Below are positions 16,132-24,601 of a DNA stretch of 64,000 nt, in pieces. Position 1 is the first letter of the stretch; each line of letters begins with the position of its first letter. Both the position numbers and the translations under genes were made by a program. The DNA comes from Palsa-504 sp963739135 (GTDB lineage: Bacteria; Actinomycetota; Actinomycetes; Streptosporangiales; Streptosporangiaceae): assembly GCA_963739135.1 (NCBI GenBank), contig CAVTZG010000025.1:124001-188000 (forward strand), in the 5' to 3' direction. The notes under the pieces were generated by a model that was not told the DNA's origin, searched no databases, and was given only the letters and a program-made list of their open reading frames with translations.

Positions 16132-18021
16132 GTGACGGGCGAGGGTGAGCTGCTGGCGCGGGTGGCGGCCTGGATCACGGACGATCCCGATGCGGGCGAC
16201 CGGGCCGAGCTGGGCGCGCTGGCGGACCGGGCGTTCGGGGGCTCGGATGCCGCGGCGCTGGCGGAGTTGCGGGACCGGTTCGCGGGACGGCTGGAGTTCG
16301 GCACGGCCGGGCTGCGCGGGGTGGTCGCGGCGGGCCCGAACCGGATGAACCGGGCCGTGGTGCGGGCCGCGACGGCCGCCGTGGCCGGCTGGCTGCTGGG
16401 CTCGGGTCCTGACGGCGCGGCGGCTGGGACCGGCGGGCCAGCCGGAGAGAGCGCGGCGGCTGGGGCCGGCGGGCCAGCCGGAGAGAGCGCGGTGGCTGGG
16501 GCCGGCGGGCCAGCCGGAGAGAGCGCGGCGGCTGGGGCCGGCGGGCCAGGCGGGGCGGAGGTCAGCGTGGTGGTCGGGTGCGACGCGCGGCACCGGTCGG
16601 CGGAGTTCGCGGCGGAGGCAGCCGGGGTACTGGCCGGGGCCGGCCTCGCGGTGCACGTGCTCCCGCTGCCCTGCCCCACTCCCCTGCTGGCCTTCGCGGT
16701 CCGCCACCTGGCCACGTCGGCGGGCGTGATGATCACCGCCAGCCACAACCCGGCCGCGGACAACGGGTACAAGCTGTACGTGAGCGACGGCGGCCAGGTC
16801 ATCCCGCCCGCCGACGCGCAGATCGAGGCCCGGATCGCCGCCCTCGGGCCGCTGGCGCAGATTCCCGTGGCCCCGGCCGGCAGCCCGCTCATCAGCCGCC
16901 ACGGCGATGAGATCGCCCGGGCTTACCTGGACGCGGTGGTGGCGACGTCCGCCGGGCCGGGCTCCGGCTCGGACCGGGCCAAGCTCACCGTCGTCTACAC
17001 GGCGATGCACGGCGTGGCGGGTGAGCTGATGCTGCGGGCCATCGGCCAGGCGGGCTTCGCGCCGCCGCACGTGGTGGCGGCTCAGGCGCAGCCCGATCCG
17101 GACTTTCCCACGGTCGCGTTCCCGAACCCGGAGGAGCCGGGCGCGCTCGACCTGGCGCTGGCCGACGCGCGGAGGTTCGGTGCCGATCTGCTGATCGCCA
17201 GCGACCCGGACGGTGACCGGCTGGCCGTGGCGGTGCCACGCCCGGGCGGCCGGGACGCGGGCGAGGCGGAATGGCTGATACTGACCGGGGACCAGGTGGG
17301 CGCCCTGCTGGGCGCCAGCCTGCTGGAGCGGACGGCGGGCCAGGCCGCGCCCGGGGACCGGCTGGTGGCGACCACCATCGTCTCCTCGACCCTGCTGTCC
17401 AAGATCGCGGCGGGCGCCGGGGTCAGGTACGCGGAAACGCTGACCGGCTTCAAGTGGATCTCCCGGGCGGCCGACCTGGTGCCTGGCGCCCGTTTCCTGT
17501 TCGGGTACGAGGAAGCCCTCGGCTACGACGTCGGTGACGTGGTGCGCGACAAGGACGGTATCGGCGCCGCCCTGGCCATGCTCTGGCTGGCCGCGGAGGC
17601 TAAGAGCACGGGCCGTTCGGTGCTGCAGCGGTACGACGACCTGGAGACGGCCCACGGCGTGCACCTGACCTCCCAGGTCACGCTGCGCACCGCCGACCAG
17701 GCTGAGGTCATGCGGCGGCTCCGGGCTCATCCCCCGGCCGCCCTGGGCGACGAGCGCGTCACCGGCCTGACCGACCTGGCGGCCGACGACGGCGCGGCAG
17801 CTGGCTCGGGCGCCGGGCTGCCGCGGGCGGACGTGCTGATCCTGCGGCTGGTCGACGCCCGGGTGGTGCTGCGGCCGAGCGGCACCGAGCCGAAGATCAA
17901 GTGCTACATCGAGATCATCGAGCCGCTGGCTGGGCGGCTCCTGCCGACCGCCCGCTGGACCGCCGCCAAACGCCTGGCGCCGATCAGGTCCGCTCTGGAA
18001 TCCGTGCTGGCCGACTCCTGA
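16132..18021 (+). CDS. phosphohexomutase-family enzyme (PMM/PGM type), likely phosphopentomutase role
   Basis: 629-residue alpha-D-phosphohexomutase. Motifs are FGTAGLRGVV, the phosphoserine loop GVMITASHNPAADNGYK, the metal loop ASDPDGDRLAV, the sugar loop FGYEEALGYDV and the phosphate loop RPSGTEPKIKCY. About 45 extra residues built from a 12-residue repeat (GGPAGESAAAGA) sit near residues 95-140, between two conserved domain-1 elements. GTG 16132 follows a GGGGAGGGGG stretch. Its place at the end of the nucleoside import operon suggests conversion of (deoxy)ribose-1-phosphate to the 5-phosphate, as for other PMM/PGM-type mutases near nucleoside genes; phosphomannomutase or phosphoglucomutase activity cannot be excluded. 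Confidence 0.9.
   Translation: MTGEGELLARVAAWITDDPDAGDRAELGALADRAFGGSDAAALAELRDRFAGRLEFGTAGLRGVVAAGPNRMNRAVVRAATAAVAGWLLGSGPDGAAAGTGGPAGESAAAGAGGPAGESAVAGAGGPAGESAAAGAGGPGGAEVSVVVGCDARHRSAEFAAEAAGVLAGAGLAVHVLPLPCPTPLLAFAVRHLATSAGVMITASHNPAADNGYKLYVSDGGQVIPPADAQIEARIAALGPLAQIPVAPAGSPLISRHGDEIARAYLDAVVATSAGPGSGSDRAKLTVVYTAMHGVAGELMLRAIGQAGFAPPHVVAAQAQPDPDFPTVAFPNPEEPGALDLALADARRFGADLLIASDPDGDRLAVAVPRPGGRDAGEAEWLILTGDQVGALLGASLLERTAGQAAPGDRLVATTIVSSTLLSKIAAGAGVRYAETLTGFKWISRAADLVPGARFLFGYEEALGYDVGDVVRDKDGIGAALAMLWLAAEAKSTGRSVLQRYDDLETAHGVHLTSQVTLRTADQAEVMRRLRAHPPAALGDERVTGLTDLAADDGAAAGSGAGLPRADVLILRLVDARVVLRPSGTEPKIKCYIEIIEPLAGRLLPTARWTAAKRLAPIRSALESVLADS
16417..16550. repeat. 36-bp tandem repeat in the mutase gene, about 3.7 copies
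   Basis: Units start at 16417, 16453, 16489 and 16525 (last incomplete), nearly identical, encoding GGPAGESAAAGA-type repeats. Differences are single substitutions (A/G at one site, one GCG to GTG change), implying recent expansion in frame. Confidence 0.95.
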
Positions 18022-18034
18022 CGTCGCGCCTGAG

Positions 18035-18982
18035 TCAGGTTGAGGTCAGGGTGCGGGCGGCCGCGACGTCGGCATGCATCTGGGTGACCAGGGCGTCGAC
18101 GGTCTCGAAGCGGTCGTTGCCGCGGAGACGGGCGGCGAAGTCGATGGCGGCATGGAAGCCGTAGAGGTCCAGGTCGTCGCGGTCCAGGGCGTAGGCCTCG
18201 ACGCTGCGGTCGCTGCCGCCGAAGGTCGGGTTGGTGCCCACCGAGATCGCGGCCGGCCAGCGGGTGACTTCGGTCCCGTCCAGGTTCAGGCTGATCAGCC
18301 AGCCCGCGTAGATGCCGTCAGCGGGGGTCGCGGTGTGCGGCAGGGTCTCGAGGTTCGCGGTCGGGAAGCCCAGGGCCCGGCCCCGCATGTGACCGCGGAC
18401 GACCACGCCCTCCACCCGGTGCGGGCGGCCCAGGGCGGCGGCCGCGCCGGCTACGTCCCCGTCGGCCAGCCGCTCCCTGATGTAGGTCGAGGACATCGTC
18501 ACGCCGTCGGCGACCAGCAGCGGCACGCCCTCAGCGGTGAAGTCGTACTTCTCCCCTAGCTGCGCGAGCAGCGCCACGTCGCCAGCGGCCTTGTGACCGA
18601 ACCGAAAGTCGACTCCGACCACGACCGCGGCGGCGTGCAGCCGCTCGGCCAGCACGGTTCGGACGAACTCATCCGGGCTCAGCCGGGAGAATTCCACGCT
18701 GAACGGGAGCACGAACACGGCGTCGGCGCCCAGGCCGGCCAGTAGCTCGGCCTGGCGGCGCGGGGTGGTGAGGAACGGCGGGTGCGAGCCCGGCCTGATG
18801 ACCTCGTCCGGGTGCGGATCGAAGGTGATCACGACCAGCGGCAGGTTCCTTTCCTGCGCGACCTGACGAGCACGCGCGACGACCCGCTGGTGGCCGCGGT
18901 GGACGCCGTCGAACACGCCGATGGTCGCGACGCAACCGGCCCAGTCGGACGGCACGTCACCCAGGCCGTACCAGCGGTACAC
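18035..18982 (-). CDS. ribF: bifunctional riboflavin kinase/FAD synthetase
   Basis: Makes FMN from riboflavin and FAD from FMN. 315 residues: N-terminal nucleotidyltransferase (IGVFDGVHRGHQRV, VITFDPHPDEV, VVVGVDFRFGHKAAGD, TMSSTYIRERL) and C-terminal kinase (GHMRGRALGFPTANLE, ISVGTNPTFGG). GTG 18982 begins VYRWYGLGDVP, the usual actinobacterial opening. Last gene of the leftward rimP-ribF block, 51 bases after truB; its stop is 13 bases from the convergent mutase stop. Confidence 0.96.
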   Translation of the reverse strand: MYRWYGLGDVPSDWAGCVATIGVFDGVHRGHQRVVARARQVAQERNLPLVVITFDPHPDEVIRPGSHPPFLTTPRRQAELLAGLGADAVFVLPFSVEFSRLSPDEFVRTVLAERLHAAAVVVGVDFRFGHKAAGDVALLAQLGEKYDFTAEGVPLLVADGVTMSSTYIRERLADGDVAGAAAALGRPHRVEGVVVRGHMRGRALGFPTANLETLPHTATPADGIYAGWLISLNLDGTEVTRWPAAISVGTNPTFGGSDRSVEAYALDRDDLDLYGFHAAIDFAARLRGNDRFETVDALVTQMHADVAAARTLTST

Positions 18983-19033
18983 GATCCCCGTTCCTCCTTC
19001 GTCGCTTCGTCGGCGGCGAGCACCAGCCTAGCG

Positions 19034-20020
19034 TCAGGCGAAGACCACCAGCGGACGCGCCAGCCCGTCTTGCTCGGCCAGCAGGGCGACCAGCGAGCCA
19101 TCGGGGGCGAACGCGGCGGTCGGATGGTCCGCGGCTGCCGCGGCCTGCGCGGCCAGGCGGCCGCCGTGGGCCAGGCGGCGGGCCTCGTCGGCGGACAGGT
19201 CCCGGCGCGGGAACGCCGCCGCGGCGGCCTGCTCCAGCGGGACGACCTCGAAGTGCTCGGCCAGCTGCTCCAGGGTGCGCGCCATCTCGATGCGGTACCC
19301 GCCGACCCGGGTCCGGCGCAGGCGGGTCAGGTGCCCTCCGGTGCCCAGGGCCGCGCCCAGGTCGCGGGCCAGGGCCCGGATGTAGGTGCCGCTGGAGCAG
19401 CGCACGGTCGCGTCGACGTCGATCAGGCCTTGGCCGGCGGCCCGGATGCCGGCGACCGTGAACTCATAGACGGTCACCGGGCGGGGCTTCAGTTCCGGGG
19501 CCGCGCCGGCCCGGGTCAGCCGGTAGGCGCGCTGGCCGCCGACCTTGACCGCGCTGACCACGGGCGGGACCTGCCAGATCTCGCCGGTGAGCTCGGCCAC
19601 AGCCGCGGCGAGCTCGGGTTCGGTAAGCTCTGCCGCGGAAACGCCCGCGGCCGACGCGGCCGAGGTGATCTCGCCCTCGGCGTCGTCGGTGCTGGTGGAC
19701 TGGCCGAGCCTGATGGTGGCGGCGTACTCCTTCTCGGTCAGGGTCAGGTACCCGAGCAGGCGGGTGGCCTTCTCCACGCCGACCACCAGGACACCGGTGG
19801 CCATGGGATCGAGGGTCCCGGCATGGCCGACGCGCCTGGTCCCGGCCAGTCGCCGGATCCGCGCCACCACGTCATGGGAGGTCATCCCGCCGGGCTTGTC
19901 CACGATGACGATTCCCTGGCGTTCGCTCGCCTCCGGGCCGCTCTTAAGCCGCTGCCTTCCCTCGTCGCTCGTTCCTCGCTCCTCAGTCCAGGCAGCCGCG
20001 CGGCCCTTTGGCTCGCTCAC
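19034..20020 (-). CDS. truB: tRNA pseudouridine(55) synthase
   Basis: Isomerises U55 in the T-loop of tRNAs. 328 residues; the catalytic Asp is in GHAGTLDPMATGVL, with KPGGMTSHDVVARIR upstream and the RNA-binding CSSGTYIRALARDLG. GTG 20020 overlaps the rbfA stop as GTGA and gives an N-terminal extension of about 35 hydrophilic residues (SEPKGRAAAWTEERGTSDEG) before the conserved core at GIVIVDKPGG; a later start is possible but would lose the coupling. Confidence 0.95.
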   Translation of the reverse strand: MSEPKGRAAAWTEERGTSDEGRQRLKSGPEASERQGIVIVDKPGGMTSHDVVARIRRLAGTRRVGHAGTLDPMATGVLVVGVEKATRLLGYLTLTEKEYAATIRLGQSTSTDDAEGEITSAASAAGVSAAELTEPELAAAVAELTGEIWQVPPVVSAVKVGGQRAYRLTRAGAAPELKPRPVTVYEFTVAGIRAAGQGLIDVDATVRCSSGTYIRALARDLGAALGTGGHLTRLRRTRVGGYRIEMARTLEQLAEHFEVVPLEQAAAAAFPRRDLSADEARRLAHGGRLAAQAAAAADHPTAAFAPDGSLVALLAEQDGLARPLVVFA

Positions 20021-20463
20021 GCGTCGTCGTCGAAATCGTCGTCGGGCTCGGCGGGCTTGCGGTAGGGATCCGGGTCACCGGCCGGGACGGCGCCCTCCCG
20101 GCTGCGGGCCAGCTCGGCGTCGGCGCTGCGGGCCTGGACGACCAGTTCCTCGATCCGCTGGGCACTGTCGGGCAGCGCGTCGGCCACGAAGGCCAGCGAG
20201 GGGGTATGCCGCAGGCCGAGCTGCCTGCCCACCTCAGACCGGATGATGCCCGTCGCGCTGGCCAGGGCCTGCGCCGTGTCGGCCCGTTCGGCGTCGGTGC
20301 CGTAGACCGTGTAGTAGACGGTGGCCTCACGCAGGTCATTGGTCAGCCGGGCCTCGGTGACGGTGACGAAGCCGAGCCTGGGGTCCTTGATCCGCCGTTC
20401 CAGCATCTCCGCGACGATCTGGCTGATCCTGTCGGCGAGCTTGCGCGCCCTGGGAGCATCCAT
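20017..20463 (-). CDS. rbfA: 30S ribosome-binding factor A
   Basis: Assists maturation of the 16S rRNA 5' end and 30S subunits. 148 residues with KLADRISQIVAEMLERRIKDPRLGFVT at the start (a KH-like fold) and LRHTPSLAFVADALPDS near the C-terminal end of the domain, followed by an acidic tail (EPDDDFDDDA). ATG 20463 is clear. It lies 6 bases after DUF503 and overlaps truB. Confidence 0.95.
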   Translation of the reverse strand: MDAPRARKLADRISQIVAEMLERRIKDPRLGFVTVTEARLTNDLREATVYYTVYGTDAERADTAQALASATGIIRSEVGRQLGLRHTPSLAFVADALPDSAQRIEELVVQARSADAELARSREGAVPAGDPDPYRKPAEPDDDFDDDA

Positions 20464-20469
20464 GGTCCG

Positions 20470-20766
20470 TCACTCCTCCTCGTTGAACAGCCGCTGCCGA
20501 GCCGACAGCAGCTCGATCTCAGGGTGCCCGGCCACCAGATGCTCACACTCGGTGAGCACGCTCACCGCGTTCGAGGCCGTCGCGGACACCACCGCCACGC
20601 CGATCTCGGCCCGCCGGTGCAGGTCCAGGTGGCCGGTCTCGGCGACCGCCACACCGGGAAAGCACCGGCGCAGCTCGGCGACGAGCGGCCGGACGACGGC
20701 CCGCTTGGCCTTCAGCGAGTGCACGTCGCCCAGCAGCACGTCCAGCGTCAGCGCCGCGACGTACAC
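20470..20766 (-). CDS. DUF503 (YlxP-like) protein
   Basis: 98-residue protein of the DUF503/YlxP family, almost always encoded between infB and rbfA. It matches at VAALTLDVLLGDVHSLKAKR and VAVAETGHLDLHRRAEIGVA. YlxP-like proteins are linked to ribosome assembly by context, but the mechanism is not settled. Starts with GTG 20766. No membrane segment or signal. Confidence 0.92.
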   Translation of the reverse strand: MYVAALTLDVLLGDVHSLKAKRAVVRPLVAELRRCFPGVAVAETGHLDLHRRAEIGVAVVSATASNAVSVLTECEHLVAGHPEIELLSARQRLFNEEE

Positions 20767-20812
20767 GGCATCACTCCGCCGTCCGGGTACCTGGGGCCTG
20801 GCTGGTACCTGG

Positions 20813-23800
20813 TCAGGCCCTCGGCTTCTCCCTCATCTCGAAGGTCTCGATGGTGTCCTCGATCCTGACATCGTTGTAGCCGATGCCGATACCGCACTCG
20901 TAGCCCTCGCGGACTTCGGTCGCGTCCTCCTTGAACCGGCGCAGCGAGTCCACCGTGAGGTTGTCGGAGATCACCACGCCGTCCCGGATCAGCCGCGCCT
21001 TGCTGCCGCGGTGGATCGAGCCGGACCGGACGATGCAGCCGGCGATGTTGCCGACCCGCGGCACCCGGAAGACCTCCCTGATCTCCGCGGTGCCGAGCTG
21101 GACCTCCTCGAACTCGGGCTTGAGCATGCCCTTGAGCGCGGCCTCGACCTCCTCGATCGCCTGGTAGATGATCGAGTAGTAGCGGATGTCCACGCCCTCG
21201 CGCTGGGCCAGCTCGCCCGCCCGGCCGGCCGGCCGGACGTTGAAGCCGATGATCACCGCGTCCGAGGCGATGGCCAGGTTCACGTCGTCCTGGGTGATCG
21301 CGCCGACGCCGCGGCCGATCACGCGCAGGCTGACTTCCTCGCCGACATCCAGCTTGAGCAGCGCGTCCTCCAGGGCTTCCACCGAGCCGGACACGTCGCC
21401 CTTGATGATGAGCAGCAGTTCCTCGCGCTCGCCGGCCTTGAACGCCTGGTCCAGGTCCTCCAGCGTGACCCGGCGCCGGCCCTGGGCGAACTGGGCGACC
21501 CGCTCGCGGGCCTCCCGGCGTTCGGCGATCTGCCTGGCCATCCGGTCATCGGAGACGACCAGGAAGTTGTCGCCCGCACCGGGGACGGCGGTCAGGCCGA
21601 GCACCATGACCGGCCGGGACGGCAGGGCCTCGCTGATCGTGTCGCCGTTCTCGTCGATCATGGCCCGTACCCGGCCGAACGCCTCGCCGCAGACGATGGA
21701 GTCGCCGACGTGCAGCGTGCCGCGCTGCACCAGCACGGTGGCCACCGGGCCCCGGCCCTTGTCCAGGTGCGCCTCCAGGGCCACGCCCTGCGCGTCCTGG
21801 TCCGGGTTGGCCCGCAGGTCCAGCTCCGCGTCGGCGGTCAGGACGATCGCCTCGAGCAGGCTGGTGATGCCGCTGCGCTGGGTGGCGGACACGTCCACGA
21901 ACTGCGTGTCGCCGCCGAACTCCTCGGCGACGAGCCCGTACTCGGTCAGCTGGGCCCGGACCCGCTGCGGGTCGGCGCCTTCCTTGTCGACCTTGTTGAC
22001 GGCGACCACGATCGGCACACCCGCCGCCTGCGCGTGGTTGAGGGCCTCCGTGGTCTGCGGCTTCACGCCATCGTCGGCCGCCACCACCAGCACCACCAGG
22101 TCGGTGGTCTCGGCGCCGCGGGCCCGCATGGCGGTGAACGCCTCGTGGCCCGGGGTGTCGATGAAGGTGATCTTGCGCTCTTCGCCGTCGACCTCGGTGG
22201 TCACCTGATAGGCACCGATGTGCTGGGTGATGCCGCCGGCCTCCCGGGCCACCATGTTGGTGTGCCTGATCGCATCGAGCAGCTTGGTCTTGCCGTGGTC
22301 GACGTGACCCATGACGGTGACGACCGGCGGCCTGGCCACCAGGTCGGCCTCCTCGCCCTCATCCTCACCGAACTCGATGTCGAACGACTCCAGCAGCTCC
22401 CGGTCCTCTTCCTCCGGCGAGACGACCTGCAGGGTGTAGTTCAGCTCGGCCCCGAGCAGCTGCAACGTCTCGTCGTTGACGGACTGGGTCGCGGTCACCA
22501 TCTCGCCGAGGTGCAGCAGGACCTGCACCAGCGAGGCCGGGTTGGCCCCGATCTTGTCGGCGAAGTCGCTCAGGCTGGCGCCCCGGCTCAGCCGGACCAC
22601 CTGGCCGTTGCCGCGCGGGACCTGGACACCGCCGATCGACGGCGCCTGCATGTTGTCGAACTCCTGGCGCCGCTGCTTCTTCGACTTCCGGCCCCGGGAC
22701 GGGCGGCCACCAGGCCGGCCGAAGGCACCCTGGGTGCCGCTGCGCCCGCGACCGCCGCCTGGACGGGGCGGACCGCCGCCCGCGCCGGCGCGGGGAGCAC
22801 CGGCACCCGGGCCGCCGCCACCACCACCGGGCCGCGGGCCGGTTCCGGCGCCACGACCGCCGCCGCCGCCGCCACCGCCGCCGGGCCGGGTGCCGGCCCC
22901 GGCACCGGGGCCGCCGCGACCGCCGCCCGGGCCACCGCCTGGGCCGCCGCGGCCCGCGCCGGAGGGCGCGGGACGGGACGGCATGTTCATCGGGCTCGGC
23001 CGGGGACCACCGGGACGCGGACCGCCGGGACGCGCGCCATCGGGCGCGCCGGGCCGGGCCGGGCCGCGACCGCCGCCGGGACGCGGGCCGCCGGGAGCCC
23101 CGGAACCGGCGGGGCCGCCGGCCTGCTGGCCCGGGCGGGGCGGCTGGCTGGGGACGGGGCCCTGGGGCCGGGCCGGAGGCGCCGATCCCATGCCGGTCGC
23201 GGTCGAGCTGAACGGGTTGTTACCCGGCCGCGGGCCGGGACGGGGAGCACCGGGGCGAGGCGCGCCGGGACGGGGCGCGCCGGGGCCACCGGAGCGGGGG
23301 GCACCCTGACCGGGCGTGCGCGGGGTGGCCGGGCGTGCCGTCTGGCCGCCCGCCGGTCCCTGGCCTCCGGCCGGTCCCTGGCCGCCGGCCGGTCCCTGGC
23401 CGCCGGGGCGCTGGTCTCCGGGTGTGCCGGGCCGGGGCGCCGCGGGACGGGCCTGGCCGGTCCCGGGGCCACGGAAATCTGCGGGGGTAACCGGGGTCCG
23501 CGGCGGTCCCGGGACTCTCGGCGCGCCGGGAACCGGCCCCGCTGGCGTCCTGGTCTCCGGCCCGGCATCGGGCCGGTCGTCGGGCCCGGGCCGGGACGCC
23601 GGCGACTGGGGAACCGGCGGCAGCTGGCGCGCGGCGCCGTCGGGAGCGTTCCCGGCGGCCTCGCCGTCGCGGGGGCCTGCCGCGGGCACGCCCGGAGCAC
23701 GGGGGCTGGCGGCATCCGGCGCGGCCGTGCCGTTCGCTCCATCGGGGGCGACCCGGGGCGCGGGCGGGGTGCCTGGCACCGCTGCGGCCGGCGCGTCCGC

Positions 23801-24091
23801 GGGGCTGCCGCCGCGCGGGGCGGCGCCGGCCCGCTGGCCCGCGCCCGCCTGGGCCCGCGCGCCATCGCCGCCCGCGGGCGCGCCAGCACGCGCCCCGGAC
23901 GAGGAGGACCTGGCCTTATCCTGATCAGCCGCCGAGCCGGCAAACGCTTCCTTGAGCCGCCTGACCACAGGCGCCTCTATCGTCGAGGACGCCGATCGCA
24001 CGAACTCGCCCATTTCCTTGAGCTGGTCCATGACGGCCTTGCTCTCGACACCGAACTCTTTCGCGAGTTCGTAAACCCGGACCTTCGCCAC
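20813..24091 (-). CDS. infB: translation initiation factor IF-2
   Basis: GTPase that places initiator tRNA on the 30S subunit. 1092 residues, long even for actinobacteria because about residues 60-480 form a low-complexity Gly/Pro/Arg/Ala region. The N-terminal IF2_N motif is AKVRVYELAKEFGVESKAVM. The G domain has MGHVDHGKTKLLD, DTPGHEAFTAM and NKVDK; domains II-IV follow. GTG 24091 is chosen over the longer frame because AAGGAG precedes it. Part of the rimP-nusA-ylxR-infB-rbfA-truB-ribF block. An 18-bp repeat (GPAGGQ) occurs in the linker. Confidence 0.97.
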   Translation of the reverse strand: MAKVRVYELAKEFGVESKAVMDQLKEMGEFVRSASSTIEAPVVRRLKEAFAGSAADQDKARSSSSGARAGAPAGGDGARAQAGAGQRAGAAPRGGSPADAPAAAVPGTPPAPRVAPDGANGTAAPDAASPRAPGVPAAGPRDGEAAGNAPDGAARQLPPVPQSPASRPGPDDRPDAGPETRTPAGPVPGAPRVPGPPRTPVTPADFRGPGTGQARPAAPRPGTPGDQRPGGQGPAGGQGPAGGQGPAGGQTARPATPRTPGQGAPRSGGPGAPRPGAPRPGAPRPGPRPGNNPFSSTATGMGSAPPARPQGPVPSQPPRPGQQAGGPAGSGAPGGPRPGGGRGPARPGAPDGARPGGPRPGGPRPSPMNMPSRPAPSGAGRGGPGGGPGGGRGGPGAGAGTRPGGGGGGGGGRGAGTGPRPGGGGGGPGAGAPRAGAGGGPPRPGGGRGRSGTQGAFGRPGGRPSRGRKSKKQRRQEFDNMQAPSIGGVQVPRGNGQVVRLSRGASLSDFADKIGANPASLVQVLLHLGEMVTATQSVNDETLQLLGAELNYTLQVVSPEEEDRELLESFDIEFGEDEGEEADLVARPPVVTVMGHVDHGKTKLLDAIRHTNMVAREAGGITQHIGAYQVTTEVDGEERKITFIDTPGHEAFTAMRARGAETTDLVVLVVAADDGVKPQTTEALNHAQAAGVPIVVAVNKVDKEGADPQRVRAQLTEYGLVAEEFGGDTQFVDVSATQRSGITSLLEAIVLTADAELDLRANPDQDAQGVALEAHLDKGRGPVATVLVQRGTLHVGDSIVCGEAFGRVRAMIDENGDTISEALPSRPVMVLGLTAVPGAGDNFLVVSDDRMARQIAERREARERVAQFAQGRRRVTLEDLDQAFKAGEREELLLIIKGDVSGSVEALEDALLKLDVGEEVSLRVIGRGVGAITQDDVNLAIASDAVIIGFNVRPAGRAGELAQREGVDIRYYSIIYQAIEEVEAALKGMLKPEFEEVQLGTAEIREVFRVPRVGNIAGCIVRSGSIHRGSKARLIRDGVVISDNLTVDSLRRFKEDATEVREGYECGIGIGYNDVRIEDTIETFEMREKPRA
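23354..23407. repeat. 18-bp tandem repeat in the infB linker, three copies
   Basis: Units beginning CGGTCCCTGGCC at 23354, 23372 and 23390 encode GPAGGQ on the minus strand. It adds to the general low complexity of the IF-2 N-terminal linker and preserves the frame. Confidence 0.85.
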
Positions 24092-24294
24092 TACGCTCCT
24101 TCTCGGCCCAGCCTCCTGGACCACTTACCGGACCCCGGCCCGGGCAGAGCGTGCTCCGGGCTGGCCTCAGCCTATGGTGATCATCGCCGCGTGCTCATCG
24201 AGCGCTCATCAGCTTCTCGACCTGCTTTCCGACAGGTGTTCCTTCTCGCGTTAAGCCTGCAGCCCAGCCAGAGGCGTTCCGCTCGCCAGCAATG

Positions 24295-24555
24295 TTATGC
24301 CGGGGATCCCGCGCCGCAAAGATACTCAGCCAGTGGGTTGAGGCTGAGCGATCCCGCGGCCCGAAGTACCCGGGGGAACGCCCGGCGCCGCCGCGCAAGC
24401 TCGAAGCACGCCAGGCTGGGATGCAGGTACGCACCCCGGCCCGGGAGCCGGGCCTGCGGGTCAGGCTGGACAACGTCCCCGACCGCCACGAAACGCAACA
24501 GGCTGGACTTAACCGCCCGCTCCTTGCAGCCTACACAGGTACGCATTACGGGCAT
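24295..24555 (-). CDS. ylxR: YlxR-family RNA-binding protein
   Basis: Small basic protein of the YlxR (DUF448) family, encoded between nusA and infB. The core MRTCVGCKERAVKSSLLRF and GRGAYLHPSLACFELARRRR are diagnostic. The frame is open well upstream into nusA, so the start is uncertain: ATG 24588, 24555 or 24546 are possible; 24555 gives the usual MPVMRTCVGC opening. YlxR members bind RNA and, in Bacillus, affect RNase P; here the role is inferred only from family. 203 bases separate it from infB. Confidence 0.88.
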   Translation of the reverse strand: MPVMRTCVGCKERAVKSSLLRFVAVGDVVQPDPQARLPGRGAYLHPSLACFELARRRRAFPRVLRAAGSLSLNPLAEYLCGAGSPA

Positions 24556-24601
24556 ACCTGAGCCCCGCCGCTCGGTTCGGACGGCCATTCCGCTATCCAG
24601 T

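Noticed and set aside
18983..19033. FMN riboswitch upstream of ribF.
   Set aside because: The 51-base gap to truB is too short and no RFN element pattern is visible.
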